Assembly (NCBI GenBank): GCA_964619955.1
Contig: CAZUJF010000020.1
Span: forward strand, 32,656 to 96,655
Direction of reading: 5' to 3'
From: JACQFK01 sp964619955
GTDB taxonomy: Bacteria > Planctomycetota > MHYJ01 > JACPRB01
Length of the DNA stretch: 64,000 bases
Position 1 is the stretch's first letter. Each line of letters starts with the position of its first letter. The position numbers and the translations under genes were made by a program. Positions 44,601-52,565 of this stretch are shown here, one piece after another. The notes under the pieces were generated by a model. It saw nothing but the letters and a program-made list of their open reading frames with translations, was not told the origin of the DNA and made no database searches.

Positions 44601-44742
44601 TGAGGTGGGAGGCCCGGCCCCCGGCGGCCGCCGGATCGGCGGAGCTGCCGCAGAGTTTGAGGCATTCCACGATCTGCTCGCGCGTGATCCAACCGCGCTC
44701 CACGCAGACCTTGCCGACGATGGTTTCGAAGGCGTCGCTCAC
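41671..44742 (-). CDS. Ser/Thr protein kinase with MshEN-like repeats, Zn ribbon and TPR domain
   Basis: 1023 residues, GTG start. Residues 7-30, 45-68, 88-111 and 123-146 are four 24-residue repeats of the GspE-N/MshEN type (best: RLGEILLQKGY then an LxxxLxxQ-like end). A zinc ribbon follows (C154, C157, C174, C177). The kinase domain is about 207-470: GRGGMG, ALKIL, HRDIKPHN, DFGLA. A membrane helix (about 505-530) separates it from about 490 residues of TPR units (EALRQYQAAAALAPGDAE, AAADYEQALKLRPGDPQ). MshEN domains can bind cyclic di-GMP, so this could be a c-di-GMP-gated kinase. TAGACT near 44781 is a possible -10. Confidence 0.87.
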   Translation of the reverse strand: MSDAFETIVGKVCVERGWITREQIVECLKLCGSSADPAAAGGRASHLTDLLVSRGLVAADQMSALREEVSRILANDSTFTIVHKQDNSLGQILVESGSCKKEHLIEALSIQEYAASKGGTVPRLGEILLQKGYTSFSSIERALGEQNQKSTLSCAGCKARYSVVDYNPRKKYLCKKCSGTLLPPGQTQDEVPPDVTRAQANPKNVLGKYVVVQEIGRGGMGAVYKAWDTQLRRWTALKILLTTGAQEDVLRFRREAQTAASLKHPNIVGIYEVTDSDDKHLIAMEYIEGRSLAGEKLPALKAADLIARISRALDYAHSRGVIHRDIKPHNIMVDGQGTPYLMDFGLAKSLEGPSHLTVTGTVVGTPGYMSPEQAAGRTSQVDRQSDVYSLGAVLYEVLTGHAPFKGANAVDTLKMVMNDDPVPPSELNPAVLRDLETIVLKCLEKERSKRYPGAKALAQDLEQFVEGRAIVAKRAPASTKLARKIRRQWVPLVAAGASLLVFVLVLVLVSGRGGGKPAQLGAMLARGDAALQRGDAAEALRQYQAAAALAPGDAEIPKKAATARKILTDFEDSERRRVEAMRAKSQPELDQGRNKMGRARTLFYQAGVDLSRADGLLQEAYDHASRAAQINPGNPEAHHLRGQIAYLRQNLEGAEKDFTAALAAMKDYSQAWYDRARVYLDLAAGAMSQVRLREKAAEDEAAEWRDKARADLGAWRQKGGADPEQLEFAEVLLAASELKHEQVVEIAERLIARQTTHEEVFKLMGDALAELGHRAPDAARRTGYYDRAVKAYSDAITRRANHPEAFLERGHVQLHAGRREEAAKDLERVASLKFGGARWLVQRGSILHEFGRVDEAAADYEQALKLRPGDPQILSNLGQIYYQKRDYGRAREQYDLILKSAPKNASALSSRGIALVGGGDPDAGLADLLAARAIQPSLRDLDYRVGTAQLARKDYAKAAEEFDRHLASNLNDERGLYARGQARAGLGRLEEALQDWERVVAMNSRLAPQARQHIAETRARLGR

Positions 44743-44912
44743 CGCTGATTTCGTCCCCCAAGGGATGCCGACCCATAGTCTATCAGACCCGCCGCCGTTT
44801 GGGGCCCGGACTTGGGAATCACCGGAATGAGACGCCTCCGGGGGCCCCCGTTACGGGAAAACCGGGCTCCGGAAGGAACACCGGCGGGAGGGGGCGGTCC
44901 CTCGTCCGAAGC

Positions 44913-45506
44913 CTAATGCTCGCCGAAGTAGAGCGACTCGTCGACGGAGGAGGAGGTGTTGCGGGCGGGGATGCGCAGCGCGGAGCCGCAGCGGTAGCAC
45001 TGCAGGGAGGCCCCGGGGCGGAACATCACCACGTTGTACTGGGTGTCGCACTGGGTGCAGTAGACGATGAGGCCCTTCTGGGTGTCGGAGATCTTCTTCA
45101 CCTGCTCGACGGTGAGGTAGCCCTTGATGACCATGATGTCGCCGAGGCGCATGAAGCGTTCCTTGGGCAGCTGCTCCTGGAGCGCCAGGCATTCCTGGAG
45201 GTGCTCCTCGGCGCAGAAGCCCAGCCGGATGGCGACCTTGCCGAAGAGGTTGTCCTCCTTGACCGCCTTCTGCCGGAGATTGGCCTCGTTGAGGATCTGG
45301 CGCTGGGCGTTGATGATCTTTTCGAGATCCGCCTCCTTGACGTATTTGAGCTCCATGAGGAGCACGCCGAGGGGTTTGTGGCTCTTGGCGAAGCGCTGAA
45401 GCTCGAGGACCTCCTGAAGCTGCGCCTTGGTCAGGATCCCCAGCCTCAGGGCGATCTGCCCGAAGAGCTGGTCGGCGCGCTTCTGGTTCTTATCGTCGCT
45501 GGCCAT
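44913..45506 (-). CDS. MshEN-like repeat protein with Zn ribbon (stand-alone sensory half of the kinase)
   Basis: 197 residues. Four 24-residue repeats at 14-37, 45-68, 87-110 and 120-143 (LFGQIALRLGIL, PLGVLLMELKYV, LFGKVAIRLGFC, RLGDIMVIKGYL) are followed by a zinc ribbon (C150, C153, C170, C173) and a short tail. Order and spacing match the N-terminal 180 residues of the kinase encoded just downstream, so the two are paralogous. It has no kinase, signal peptide or membrane segment. The Nudix gene overlaps its start by 17 bases. Function unknown; a soluble ligand-binding partner of the kinase is plausible. Confidence 0.8.
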   Translation of the reverse strand: MASDDKNQKRADQLFGQIALRLGILTKAQLQEVLELQRFAKSHKPLGVLLMELKYVKEADLEKIINAQRQILNEANLRQKAVKEDNLFGKVAIRLGFCAEEHLQECLALQEQLPKERFMRLGDIMVIKGYLTVEQVKKISDTQKGLIVYCTQCDTQYNVVMFRPGASLQCYRCGSALRIPARNTSSSVDESLYFGEH

Positions 45507-46017
45507 GGTAAAGCAGTATCCCCGCGATGGATTTCGCGTCCCGGATGCGTCCGCTGCGGATCAGCGAGAGGGCCTTCTCCAGGCTGAGACGCACGGGTTT
45601 GATGATCTCGTCGGCGTCCTTCTCCGCCTCGTCGGGCGAGAGCTGTTTCGCCACGTAGAGGTGCATGAGCTCGGTGCAGAAGCCCGGCGCCGTGTAGAAC
45701 TCGGAGAGCTTCTTCCATTGCCGGGCCTTGAAGCCGGTCTCCTCGATGAGCTCGCGTTTCGCCGTCGCGAGCGGCGCTTCGCCCTTCTCCCGGGTCCCGG
45801 CGGGGATCTCGTACAGTTCGGCGCCCAGGGAGGGGCGGAACTGCTTGAGGAGCAGGAGGTCGCCGTTGTGGCAGACGGGGACGATGGCGACGGCGCCGGG
45901 ATGCTCGACGACGCTGAAGGCGGTCCGGCGTCCGTTGGGGAGGCGCAGGTCGCGCACGACGACCCGGATGTTTCGGCCTTTGAAGACTTCCCGCTCGGCC
46001 TCCACCCTGAATTTCAT
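45490..46017 (-). CDS. Nudix hydrolase, ADP-ribose pyrophosphatase type
   Basis: 175 residues. The Nudix box spans about 74-96 (GTREKGE, then KRELIEETGF) with the metal-binding RELxEE core. The order of strands before the box (VVEHPGAVAIVPV, LLLKQFRP, ELYEIPAG) is that of ADP-ribose and sugar-nucleotide pyrophosphatases. The start is 10 bases after a minus-strand TACAAT (46033-46028). It overlaps the MshEN-like gene. Confidence 0.87.
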   Translation of the reverse strand: MKFRVEAEREVFKGRNIRVVVRDLRLPNGRRTAFSVVEHPGAVAIVPVCHNGDLLLLKQFRPSLGAELYEIPAGTREKGEAPLATAKRELIEETGFKARQWKKLSEFYTAPGFCTELMHLYVAKQLSPDEAEKDADEIIKPVRLSLEKALSLIRSGRIRDAKSIAGILLYHGQRR

Positions 46018-46060
46018 CGCGGCCGGAATTGTAGCAAGGGCTCCGGCGGGGTGCCAGCAG

Positions 46061-46984
46061 TTAGCGGCCGCCGCCCAGCGGCTCCCGCGTGCGCAGCACC
46101 TCGTAGGCTTCCAGCGGGTATTCGGGATCGTAGACGCACTGGAGGTTCAGGGTGTCGAGCCAGTCGTAGACCTGCTCCAGCGAGACCAGGACGCCGAGGT
46201 GGGGGACCGGCGTCGCGACCGCGCCCTCGTAGGTGCAGACCATGACGGAGACGCCGATCAGCTCGCGGGTCTCCCGGTGGAAGATGCCGCCCCCGGAGTT
46301 CCCGAAGATCGTGGGGGCGTTCATCATCCAGAAGCGCCCGCCGCGGACCTCCTTGTGCAGCGTCGCGATCTCGCCGAGCGTGGGCAGCGGATCGTGCCCC
46401 AGGGGGCAGCCCACGGCGTAGATGGGGGTGAAGACGCGGATGGCCTGCAGGCTTTCGCGCGAGGCGAGTTTCGCCACGTGGGGGAAGTCCTGGAGGCTCC
46501 TCAGGCGGACGAGCGCGAGGTCCCGGAGTTCGTCCCAGGAGATGAGATCCCCGACGACCGTCTCCGAGGGCTCGCCTTTGACGTCGTAGAGCGTGACCTC
46601 GACGGGCTCGCGCGTCTCCTCGTCGCTGCCGGGCTTGACGACTTTCGAGACGACGTGGAAGGCGGTGACGACGAAGCTGAGGCCGCCGCGGCTGGCGAGC
46701 AGGGTGCCGCCGCCCACGCTGCCCTTGGCGTTCACCTGGACCGAAGGAGCCAGCACCTCGCGGGTGAGCTCCTCGAGCTGCGGATGTCCGTTGCCCGGCA
46801 TCAGGAGTTCGACCGAGCGCCGGATCTGGTTCAGCTCGAGGGTCCGAAGTTTCGCGGCCTCCGCGCCGGAGGCGGCGACCTGCGTGCGCAGGCCGTCCAC
46901 TTCGTCGCGCAGTTCCTGGACGCGGAAGCCCTGCGTGCCCAGGATGAGCAGGGCGCCCGCACAAGCGGCGAGAATGGATTTCAT
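46061..46984 (-). CDS. Secreted trypsin-like serine protease
   Basis: 307 residues from the ATG at 46984 with GGAGG upstream. A signal peptide or anchor (1-20) and a short coiled coil (22-60) precede a trypsin-like domain with H110 in TAFHVV, D155 in ELRDLALV and S230 in FGNSGGG. There is no PDZ domain. The N-terminal coiled coil may form oligomers or tether it to the membrane. Proteolytic role in the envelope is inferred from fold and leader; substrate unknown. Confidence 0.83.
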   Translation of the reverse strand: MKSILAACAGALLILGTQGFRVQELRDEVDGLRTQVAASGAEAAKLRTLELNQIRRSVELLMPGNGHPQLEELTREVLAPSVQVNAKGSVGGGTLLASRGGLSFVVTAFHVVSKVVKPGSDEETREPVEVTLYDVKGEPSETVVGDLISWDELRDLALVRLRSLQDFPHVAKLASRESLQAIRVFTPIYAVGCPLGHDPLPTLGEIATLHKEVRGGRFWMMNAPTIFGNSGGGIFHRETRELIGVSVMVCTYEGAVATPVPHLGVLVSLEQVYDWLDTLNLQCVYDPEYPLEAYEVLRTREPLGGGR

Positions 46985-47120
46985 CCCTGATACCTCCGAC
47001 CCCACGAGGCGGCACCCCGCCGCCTCAGGACTGCATCGTCCGGAGGGGCTCAAGAACTGAATGCTAATCGCAACGTGCTGGCGCCCAGCCGGATGTGCAA
47101 TCTGACGGCCTGCTGAAAAC

Positions 47121-47149
47121 TGGACGCAGGCGGTGGGGCTGGCTATCAT
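47121..47149 (+). promoter_or_regulatory. Promoter of gyrA
   Basis: TGGACG (47121-47126), 17 bases, TATCAT (47144-47149); the ATG at 47158 follows 8 bases later, giving a leaderless transcript. Confidence 0.5.
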
Positions 47150-47157
47150 ACCGGCCC

Positions 47158-49737
47158 ATGGCCCCTCCCAAAAAACCGAAGGCTTCCGACTCCGACAAGC
47201 CGCTGCCCGGTCCCGATGCGGGCATCGTGGTGCCCACGCTCGTTGAAGAGGAGATGAAGGACTCCTACCTCAACTACGCGATGAGCGTGATCGTGTCGCG
47301 CGCGCTGCCGGACGTGCGGGACGGGCTGAAACCTTCGCAGCGCCGTATCCTGGTGGCGATGAACGACCTGGGGCTGGGGCCGCGCGCCAAGCCCCGCAAG
47401 TGCGCCAAGATCTGCGGCGACACCTCCGGCAACTATCATCCGCACGGCGAGTCGGTCGTCTATCCCACGCTCGTGCGCCTGGCCCAGGATTTCGCGACGC
47501 GCTACCTCCTCGTGAACGGGCAGGGGAACTTCGGCTCCGTCGACGGCGACCCCCCGGCCGCGATGCGGTACACCGAGGCGCGGATGACGGAGCACTCGGT
47601 CCTCATGCTGGAGGACCTCGACAAGGCCACGGTGGACTTCGTCCCCAACTACGACGAGCGGCTCGAGGAGCCGGTGGTCCTCCCGTCGAAGTTTCCGAAC
47701 CTGATCTGCAACGGCGGCGTGGGCATCGCGGTCGGCATGGCGACCTCGATCCCGCCGCACAACCTCGCCGAGGTCTGCGACGCCCTCGTCCATCTGATCG
47801 CGAATCCGGCCTGCACGGTGCCGGACCTGATGAAGTTCATCCCGGGCCCCGATTTCCCGACGGGCGGCATCATCTGCGGCACGGCGGGGATGCGCAGCGC
47901 CTACGAGACGGGCCGCGGGCAGATCACGCTGCGCGGCCGCGTGGAGATCGAGGAGGGGAAGAACGGCCGCAAGACCATCGCGATCGGCGAGATCCCCTAC
48001 AACCTCAACAAGACGACCCTGATCGAGCGCATCGCGGACCTCGTCAAGAACGAGCAGATCACCGGCATCAGCGACGTCCGCGACCTGTCCAGCCGGGAGG
48101 GCATGCGGATCGAGATCGAGATCCGGAAGGGGGAGGACGCCGACGTCATCCTCAACCAGCTCTACGCCCTGACGCCGCTGCAGGAGACCTTCTCGATCAT
48201 CATGATCGCGCTGGTCAACGCGCGCCCCCAGACGCTTTCCCTCAAGCAGATCCTCCAGCACTACCTCGACCACCGCAAGGAGGTCATCCGGCGCCGGACC
48301 CGCTTCCTGCTGGAGCAGGCGGAGAAGGAGGCCCACCTCCTCGAGGGCCTCGTGAAGGCGCTGGACATCATCGACGAGATCATCGCGCTGATCAAACGCT
48401 CGCCCTCGCCGGCCGTCGCCCAGACGGGCCTGGTCGCCGAGTTCGGGTTCAGCTCGCTGCAGGCGGACGCCATCCTGAAGATGACCCTCTCCAAGCTCAC
48501 CAACCTGGAGAAGGAGAAGCTGATCAGGGATCTGCAGGAGCTGCGCGAGAAGATCGCGGAGTACAAGGCCATCCTCGCGGACGTGAACCTCGTGCACGAC
48601 ATCATCCGCGAGGACCTCTACGAGATGCGCAAGACGGCGGACGAGCGCCGCACGGAGATCTCGGGCGAGGAGATCCAGGCCTTCGACAAGGAGGCGCTCA
48701 TCCAGGAGGAGGACGTCGTCGTCGTCCTCTCCCACCTCGGCTACATCAAGCGCGTCCCGATGGCGAGCTACCGCAAGCAGAAGCGCGGCGGCAAGGGGCT
48801 CATCGGGGCGGACGTGAAGGAGAAGGACTTCATCGAGACGATCTTCATCGCCTCGACGCACGATTACATCCTGTTCTTCACCGAGGACGGCAAGGTGCGC
48901 TGGCAGAAGGTCTACGACCTGCCCCAGCTGGAGCGCACGGCGCGCGGCAAGCCGCTCATCGCGATCCTGGGCCTCAAGGAGGGCGACCGGATCGCGGCGA
49001 CGGTGCCGGTGAAGAGCTTCGAGAAGGGCTTCCTCGTGATGGCCACGGAACGCGGCCTGGTGAAGAAGACCGAGCTGGCCGAATACGGCAACCCGCGCCC
49101 CAGCGGCATCATCGCGATCAAGCTGGAGGAGGGCGACCGCCTCATCGGCGTCGCCACCACCTCGGGCGAGAACGAGATCGTGCTGGGGACCGCCGGCGGC
49201 AACGCCATCCGTTTCCACGAGAACGACATGCGGTCCATGGGCCGCGCCACGGTCGGCGTCTACGGCATCGACCTCGAGGAGGGCGACCGCGTGGTCGCCA
49301 TGATCGTCCTCGTGCCCGGCGTCACGATCCTCACGGCCTGCGAGAACGGCTACGGCAAGCGGTCCCCCGTGGACGAGTACCGCCTCCAGTCGCGCGGCGG
49401 CAAGGGCGTCATCAACATCCGCACCACGGACCGCAACGGCAAGGTCGTGGGCATGCTGGCCGTCACGGACGACAACGACCTCATCATGATCTCGGAGAAC
49501 GGGATCGTGGTGCGCATCGCGGTCGCCGACATGCGCTCGATGGGGCGCGCCACCCAGGGCGTGCGCTTCATCCGCCTCGACGAGAAGGACAAGCTGGTCT
49601 CCATCGCCCGCGTGGTGAAGGAGGAGGACGACGACAACGGCGGCGTTCCGCGCGCCGCAGTGCCTCCCCCCGAGGAGAACGGCGGCTCCGCGGCGCCCGC
49701 CCCCGAGGCGCCTCCCGAAGTTCCTCCGCAGGGATAG
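47158..49737 (+). CDS. gyrA: DNA gyrase subunit A
   Basis: 859 residues. The N-terminal region has YLNYAMSVIVSRALPDVRDG and the catalytic Tyr138 in AAMRYTEARM, followed by a coiled-coil gate and a C-terminal beta-pinwheel. The pinwheel carries QKRGGKG, the GyrA box that sets gyrase apart from topoisomerase IV. It introduces negative supercoils with GyrB, whose gene is not in the window. In the quinolone pocket Ser99 (E. coli Ser83) is kept but Pro103 replaces Asp87. The acidic, Pro-rich tail is unconserved. Confidence 0.96.
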   Translation: MAPPKKPKASDSDKPLPGPDAGIVVPTLVEEEMKDSYLNYAMSVIVSRALPDVRDGLKPSQRRILVAMNDLGLGPRAKPRKCAKICGDTSGNYHPHGESVVYPTLVRLAQDFATRYLLVNGQGNFGSVDGDPPAAMRYTEARMTEHSVLMLEDLDKATVDFVPNYDERLEEPVVLPSKFPNLICNGGVGIAVGMATSIPPHNLAEVCDALVHLIANPACTVPDLMKFIPGPDFPTGGIICGTAGMRSAYETGRGQITLRGRVEIEEGKNGRKTIAIGEIPYNLNKTTLIERIADLVKNEQITGISDVRDLSSREGMRIEIEIRKGEDADVILNQLYALTPLQETFSIIMIALVNARPQTLSLKQILQHYLDHRKEVIRRRTRFLLEQAEKEAHLLEGLVKALDIIDEIIALIKRSPSPAVAQTGLVAEFGFSSLQADAILKMTLSKLTNLEKEKLIRDLQELREKIAEYKAILADVNLVHDIIREDLYEMRKTADERRTEISGEEIQAFDKEALIQEEDVVVVLSHLGYIKRVPMASYRKQKRGGKGLIGADVKEKDFIETIFIASTHDYILFFTEDGKVRWQKVYDLPQLERTARGKPLIAILGLKEGDRIAATVPVKSFEKGFLVMATERGLVKKTELAEYGNPRPSGIIAIKLEEGDRLIGVATTSGENEIVLGTAGGNAIRFHENDMRSMGRATVGVYGIDLEEGDRVVAMIVLVPGVTILTACENGYGKRSPVDEYRLQSRGGKGVINIRTTDRNGKVVGMLAVTDDNDLIMISENGIVVRIAVADMRSMGRATQGVRFIRLDEKDKLVSIARVVKEEDDDNGGVPRAAVPPPEENGGSAAPAPEAPPEVPPQG

Positions 49738-49785
49738 AGGCTGTGCGGCCGTCCCGATAAGTGAACCCTTGAGAAGGATGTTGCC

Positions 49786-49947
49786 ATGGGCGAAGACAAG
49801 AAGAAAAAGGGCGGGCTCGGCAAGAAGCTGGTCCTCCTCCTGATCCTGGCCGCGGTCGTCGTGGGCGGGAGCAAGGTGGCCGCGTCGATGACGGGAAATC
49901 CGGACCTCGACCTCGTGGCCAAAATCCTCCGGCTCGCGGGAAAATAG
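49786..49947 (+). CDS. Small single-helix membrane protein
   Basis: 53 residues starting MGEDKKKKGG, a basic cytosolic end followed by one hydrophobic helix (LVLLLILAAVVVGG, about 15-28) and a short polar tail. AAGGA stands 8 bases before the ATG. It sits between gyrA and the sensor kinase gene, 48 and 25 bases away. The charge pattern and ribosome site make it a believable gene; function unknown. Confidence 0.6.
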   Translation: MGEDKKKKGGLGKKLVLLLILAAVVVGGSKVAASMTGNPDLDLVAKILRLAGK

Positions 49948-49960
49948 TCCCGCGGACCGC

Positions 49961-49966
49961 TAGAAT
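49961..49966 (+). promoter_or_regulatory. -10 box of the sensor kinase gene
   Basis: TAGAAT, 6 bases before the ATG at 49973. Confidence 0.4.
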
Positions 49967-49972
49967 CGGGGC

Positions 49973-51238
49973 ATGGCCCCCGCGCCGGAACTCGCCGGCA
50001 GACTCCGCTGGTTCATCCAGCTGCGCTGGCTGGCGGCGGGCGGCATCGTGCTGGCGGCCGGCGCGGCCGCGCTCTCGGGCGTGTCCGTGGCCTGGAAGCC
50101 GCTCGGCGGCCTGGCCGTGGTCCTGGCCCTCCTCAACGCGGTTTATCTCAGGCTCGCCCGGACGGGGCGGCAGCCGCTGTCGTTCGCGGCCGGGCAGATC
50201 GCCGGAGACCTGGTCGTCCTCACCCTCGCCCTCCATTATTCGGGCGGCATCGAGAATCCCTGCGCGTTCTTCTACGTCTTCCACGTCATCATCGCGGCCA
50301 TCCTGTTCCCCGGGCGGGTCTCGTACTTCGTCGCGGGGCTGGCCTCAGTCTCCTTCCTGACGCTCGCCCTCTTCGAGCACCGCGGGTGGATCCCGCACGT
50401 CGAACTGGGGCTGGTCCGCTGGCGCGAGACGCGCGTGCTCGCCGGCGGCGCGGCGGTGATGTCCTCGACCCTCTTCCTCGCCGCGTACCTGGCGACGACG
50501 ATCATGGAGGGGTTGAGGCGGAAGGAGGAGGAGGTCCGCCGCTTCAACGAGGGGATGCTGCAGACCGAGAAGATGGCGGCCGTCGGGCAGCTGGCGGCGG
50601 GGGTCGCGCACGAACTCAACACGCCGCTGGCCTCCATCGCGGGATATGCGGAGGAGCTTCAGGCGATCGTGAAGGGCGGCGGCGAACGGGTGGAGCACTA
50701 CGCCGGCGTCATCCGCTCGCAGACCGAGCGCTGCAAGGGGATCACGCAGAGCCTCCTGAATTTCGCGCGGAAGGGCGAACTGCGGGTCCGCCCGCTCGAC
50801 GTCAATGCGCTGCTCCTCGAAGCGGCCGAATACCTGCGCTTCAAGAAGAAGGAGCCGGGATACGCGGTCGAGACGGACTTCGGCGCGCTGCCGCCGGTGA
50901 ACGCCGATCCGGGACAGCTGCTGCAGGTCTTCCTGTCCCTCCTGGTGAATGCGGCGGACGCGATGGAATCCGGCGGGAGCATCCGGGTCCGGACCCGGGC
51001 GGAGGACGGCCGGGTGCGGGTCGTCGTGAGCGACGGCGGCTGCGGCATCCCGGAGGAGAATCTGAAAAAGGTCTTCGAGCCGTTCTTCACGACGAAGGCG
51101 CCGGGGCAGGGCACCGGCCTCGGTCTGGCGCTCAGCTACGGCATCGTGACCCAGCTGGGCGGGACCATCGGCGTGGAGAGCGAAGTCGGAAAGGGGGCCA
51201 CGGTGACGGTCTCGCTTCCGGCGGCGCAGGGATGTTAG
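49973..51238 (+). CDS. RegB/PrrB-like membrane sensor histidine kinase
   Basis: 421 residues. Four to six membrane helices (about 20-175) include SGGIENPCAFF, close to the GGxxNPF quinone-site motif of the redox sensor RegB. The phosphorylated His is H213 in VAHELNTPLASI, again RegB-like. The ATPase domain has LVNAADAM, SDGGCGIP and GTGLGLALSYG. This suggests a kinase that reads the redox state of the membrane quinone pool. The regulator gene begins 16 bases downstream. Confidence 0.85.
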   Translation: MAPAPELAGRLRWFIQLRWLAAGGIVLAAGAAALSGVSVAWKPLGGLAVVLALLNAVYLRLARTGRQPLSFAAGQIAGDLVVLTLALHYSGGIENPCAFFYVFHVIIAAILFPGRVSYFVAGLASVSFLTLALFEHRGWIPHVELGLVRWRETRVLAGGAAVMSSTLFLAAYLATTIMEGLRRKEEEVRRFNEGMLQTEKMAAVGQLAAGVAHELNTPLASIAGYAEELQAIVKGGGERVEHYAGVIRSQTERCKGITQSLLNFARKGELRVRPLDVNALLLEAAEYLRFKKKEPGYAVETDFGALPPVNADPGQLLQVFLSLLVNAADAMESGGSIRVRTRAEDGRVRVVVSDGGCGIPEENLKKVFEPFFTTKAPGQGTGLGLALSYGIVTQLGGTIGVESEVGKGATVTVSLPAAQGC

Positions 51239-51254
51239 ACTCGGCCCAGCGCCC

Positions 51255-52562
51255 ATGATCGAAAAGCCCCGGGTCCTGGTCGTCGACGACGACGACAACT
51301 TCCGCACGCTCGTGGCGGAGCGCCTGGAACGCACGGGGCACCGGGTGGCGTCCGCCGCCGGCGGGGCCGCGGCGCTGGAGCTGGCCGACGGCGTCGAGGT
51401 CGCGCTCATCGACCTGCTGATGCCCGGCATGGACGGCCTGACCCTCCTGCGGAAGCTGCGCGAGAAGCGGCCGGAGCTGGACGTGATCCTGCTCACGGGC
51501 CACGGGACGGTCGAGAGCGCGGTCGAGGCGATGAAGGCGGGCGCGGCGGACTATCTGCAGAAGCCCTGCAGCCTCACGGAGGTGGAACTCCGGATCGCGC
51601 AGGTCTGGGAGAAGGGGCGCCTGCGGCGCGAGAACCGCCAGCTGCGGGAGGCGCTGCAGCGGGAGAACCCCTACCAGGGCATCGTGGGGCGCAGTCCCCG
51701 GATGCTCGAGGTGATCGAACTCATCCAGAAGGTGAAGGACAGCCTCTCGCCGGTGCTGGTGGAGGGCGAGAGCGGCACGGGCAAGGAACTGGTCGCCCGG
51801 GCGCTGCACTTCGACAGCAGCCGCAAGGACCGTCCGTTCGTGGCGCTCAACTGCGCGACGCTGCAGGAGCAGCTCCTGGAGAGCGAGCTCTTCGGCCACA
51901 AGGCGGGTGCGTTCACGGGGGCGGCCCAGGACAAGCGGGGGCTGCTGGAGACCGCGGACGGCGGCACGCTCTTCGTGGACGAGATCGCGGAGACGCATCC
52001 CGCCGTGCAGTCGAAGCTGCTGCGCGTCCTGGAGACGGGCGAGTTCCGGGCGGTGGGGGAGGTCCGGGAGCGGCGCGTGTCCGTGCGCCTGGTCGCGGCG
52101 ACGAACAAGGACCTGAGGCAGGAGATCGCGAAGGGCCGCTTCCGGGAGGACCTCTACTACCGGCTCAACGTCGTCTCGATCCGCCTGCCGGCGCTGCGGG
52201 ACCGGGGCGACGACGCGGCCCTGCTGGCGCGGCAGTACCTGCTCCGGCGGGGGAGGACGCTGTCCGCGCCGGCCGCGGCCGCGCTGCTGGCCTGGCGCTG
52301 GCCGGGCAACGTGCGGGAGCTCTTCAACACGCTGGAGCGGGCGCTGCTCTTCGACGCCGCGCCCGAGCTCGCGCGCATCCCGATCCCCGGGGCGGAGGGG
52401 ACGGCGTCGGCGAAGGACGGCACGCTGGAGGAGGTCGAACTCGCCCACATCCGGAAGGTGCTCGACAGCGTGGAGTGGAACATCTCGCGCGCGGCGGAGA
52501 TCCTCGGAACCTCGCGGCGGAACCTGCACCGCAAGATCACGCAGCATCAGCTCAAGGCGTAG
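51255..52562 (+). CDS. NtrC-family sigma-54-dependent response regulator
   Basis: 435 residues. Receiver domain (about 5-120) with acidic DDDD pocket and phospho-acceptor D53 in ALIDLLMPG; AAA+ domain (about 140-375) with Walker A GESGTGKE, the sigma-54 contact loop GAFTGA, and GGTLFVDEIAE; C-terminal Fis-type HTH (WNISRAAEILGTSRRNLHRK). It activates RNA polymerase holding sigma-54 at -24/-12 promoters. Paired with the RegB-like kinase upstream. A near-perfect sigma-54 site at 63531 is a possible target. Confidence 0.93.
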   Translation: MIEKPRVLVVDDDDNFRTLVAERLERTGHRVASAAGGAAALELADGVEVALIDLLMPGMDGLTLLRKLREKRPELDVILLTGHGTVESAVEAMKAGAADYLQKPCSLTEVELRIAQVWEKGRLRRENRQLREALQRENPYQGIVGRSPRMLEVIELIQKVKDSLSPVLVEGESGTGKELVARALHFDSSRKDRPFVALNCATLQEQLLESELFGHKAGAFTGAAQDKRGLLETADGGTLFVDEIAETHPAVQSKLLRVLETGEFRAVGEVRERRVSVRLVAATNKDLRQEIAKGRFREDLYYRLNVVSIRLPALRDRGDDAALLARQYLLRRGRTLSAPAAAALLAWRWPGNVRELFNTLERALLFDAAPELARIPIPGAEGTASAKDGTLEEVELAHIRKVLDSVEWNISRAAEILGTSRRNLHRKITQHQLKA

Positions 52563-52565
52563 GCC

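Noticed and set aside
44743..44912. Possible regulatory RNA between the kinase and MshEN-like genes
   Set aside because: Only weak GC pairings and no conserved core; it is best explained as kinase leader and spacer, with TAGACT near 44781 as a possible -10.
47158..49737. Topoisomerase IV subunit (parC)
   Set aside because: The QKRGGKG GyrA box is present in the C-terminal domain, so gyrase is the better call.
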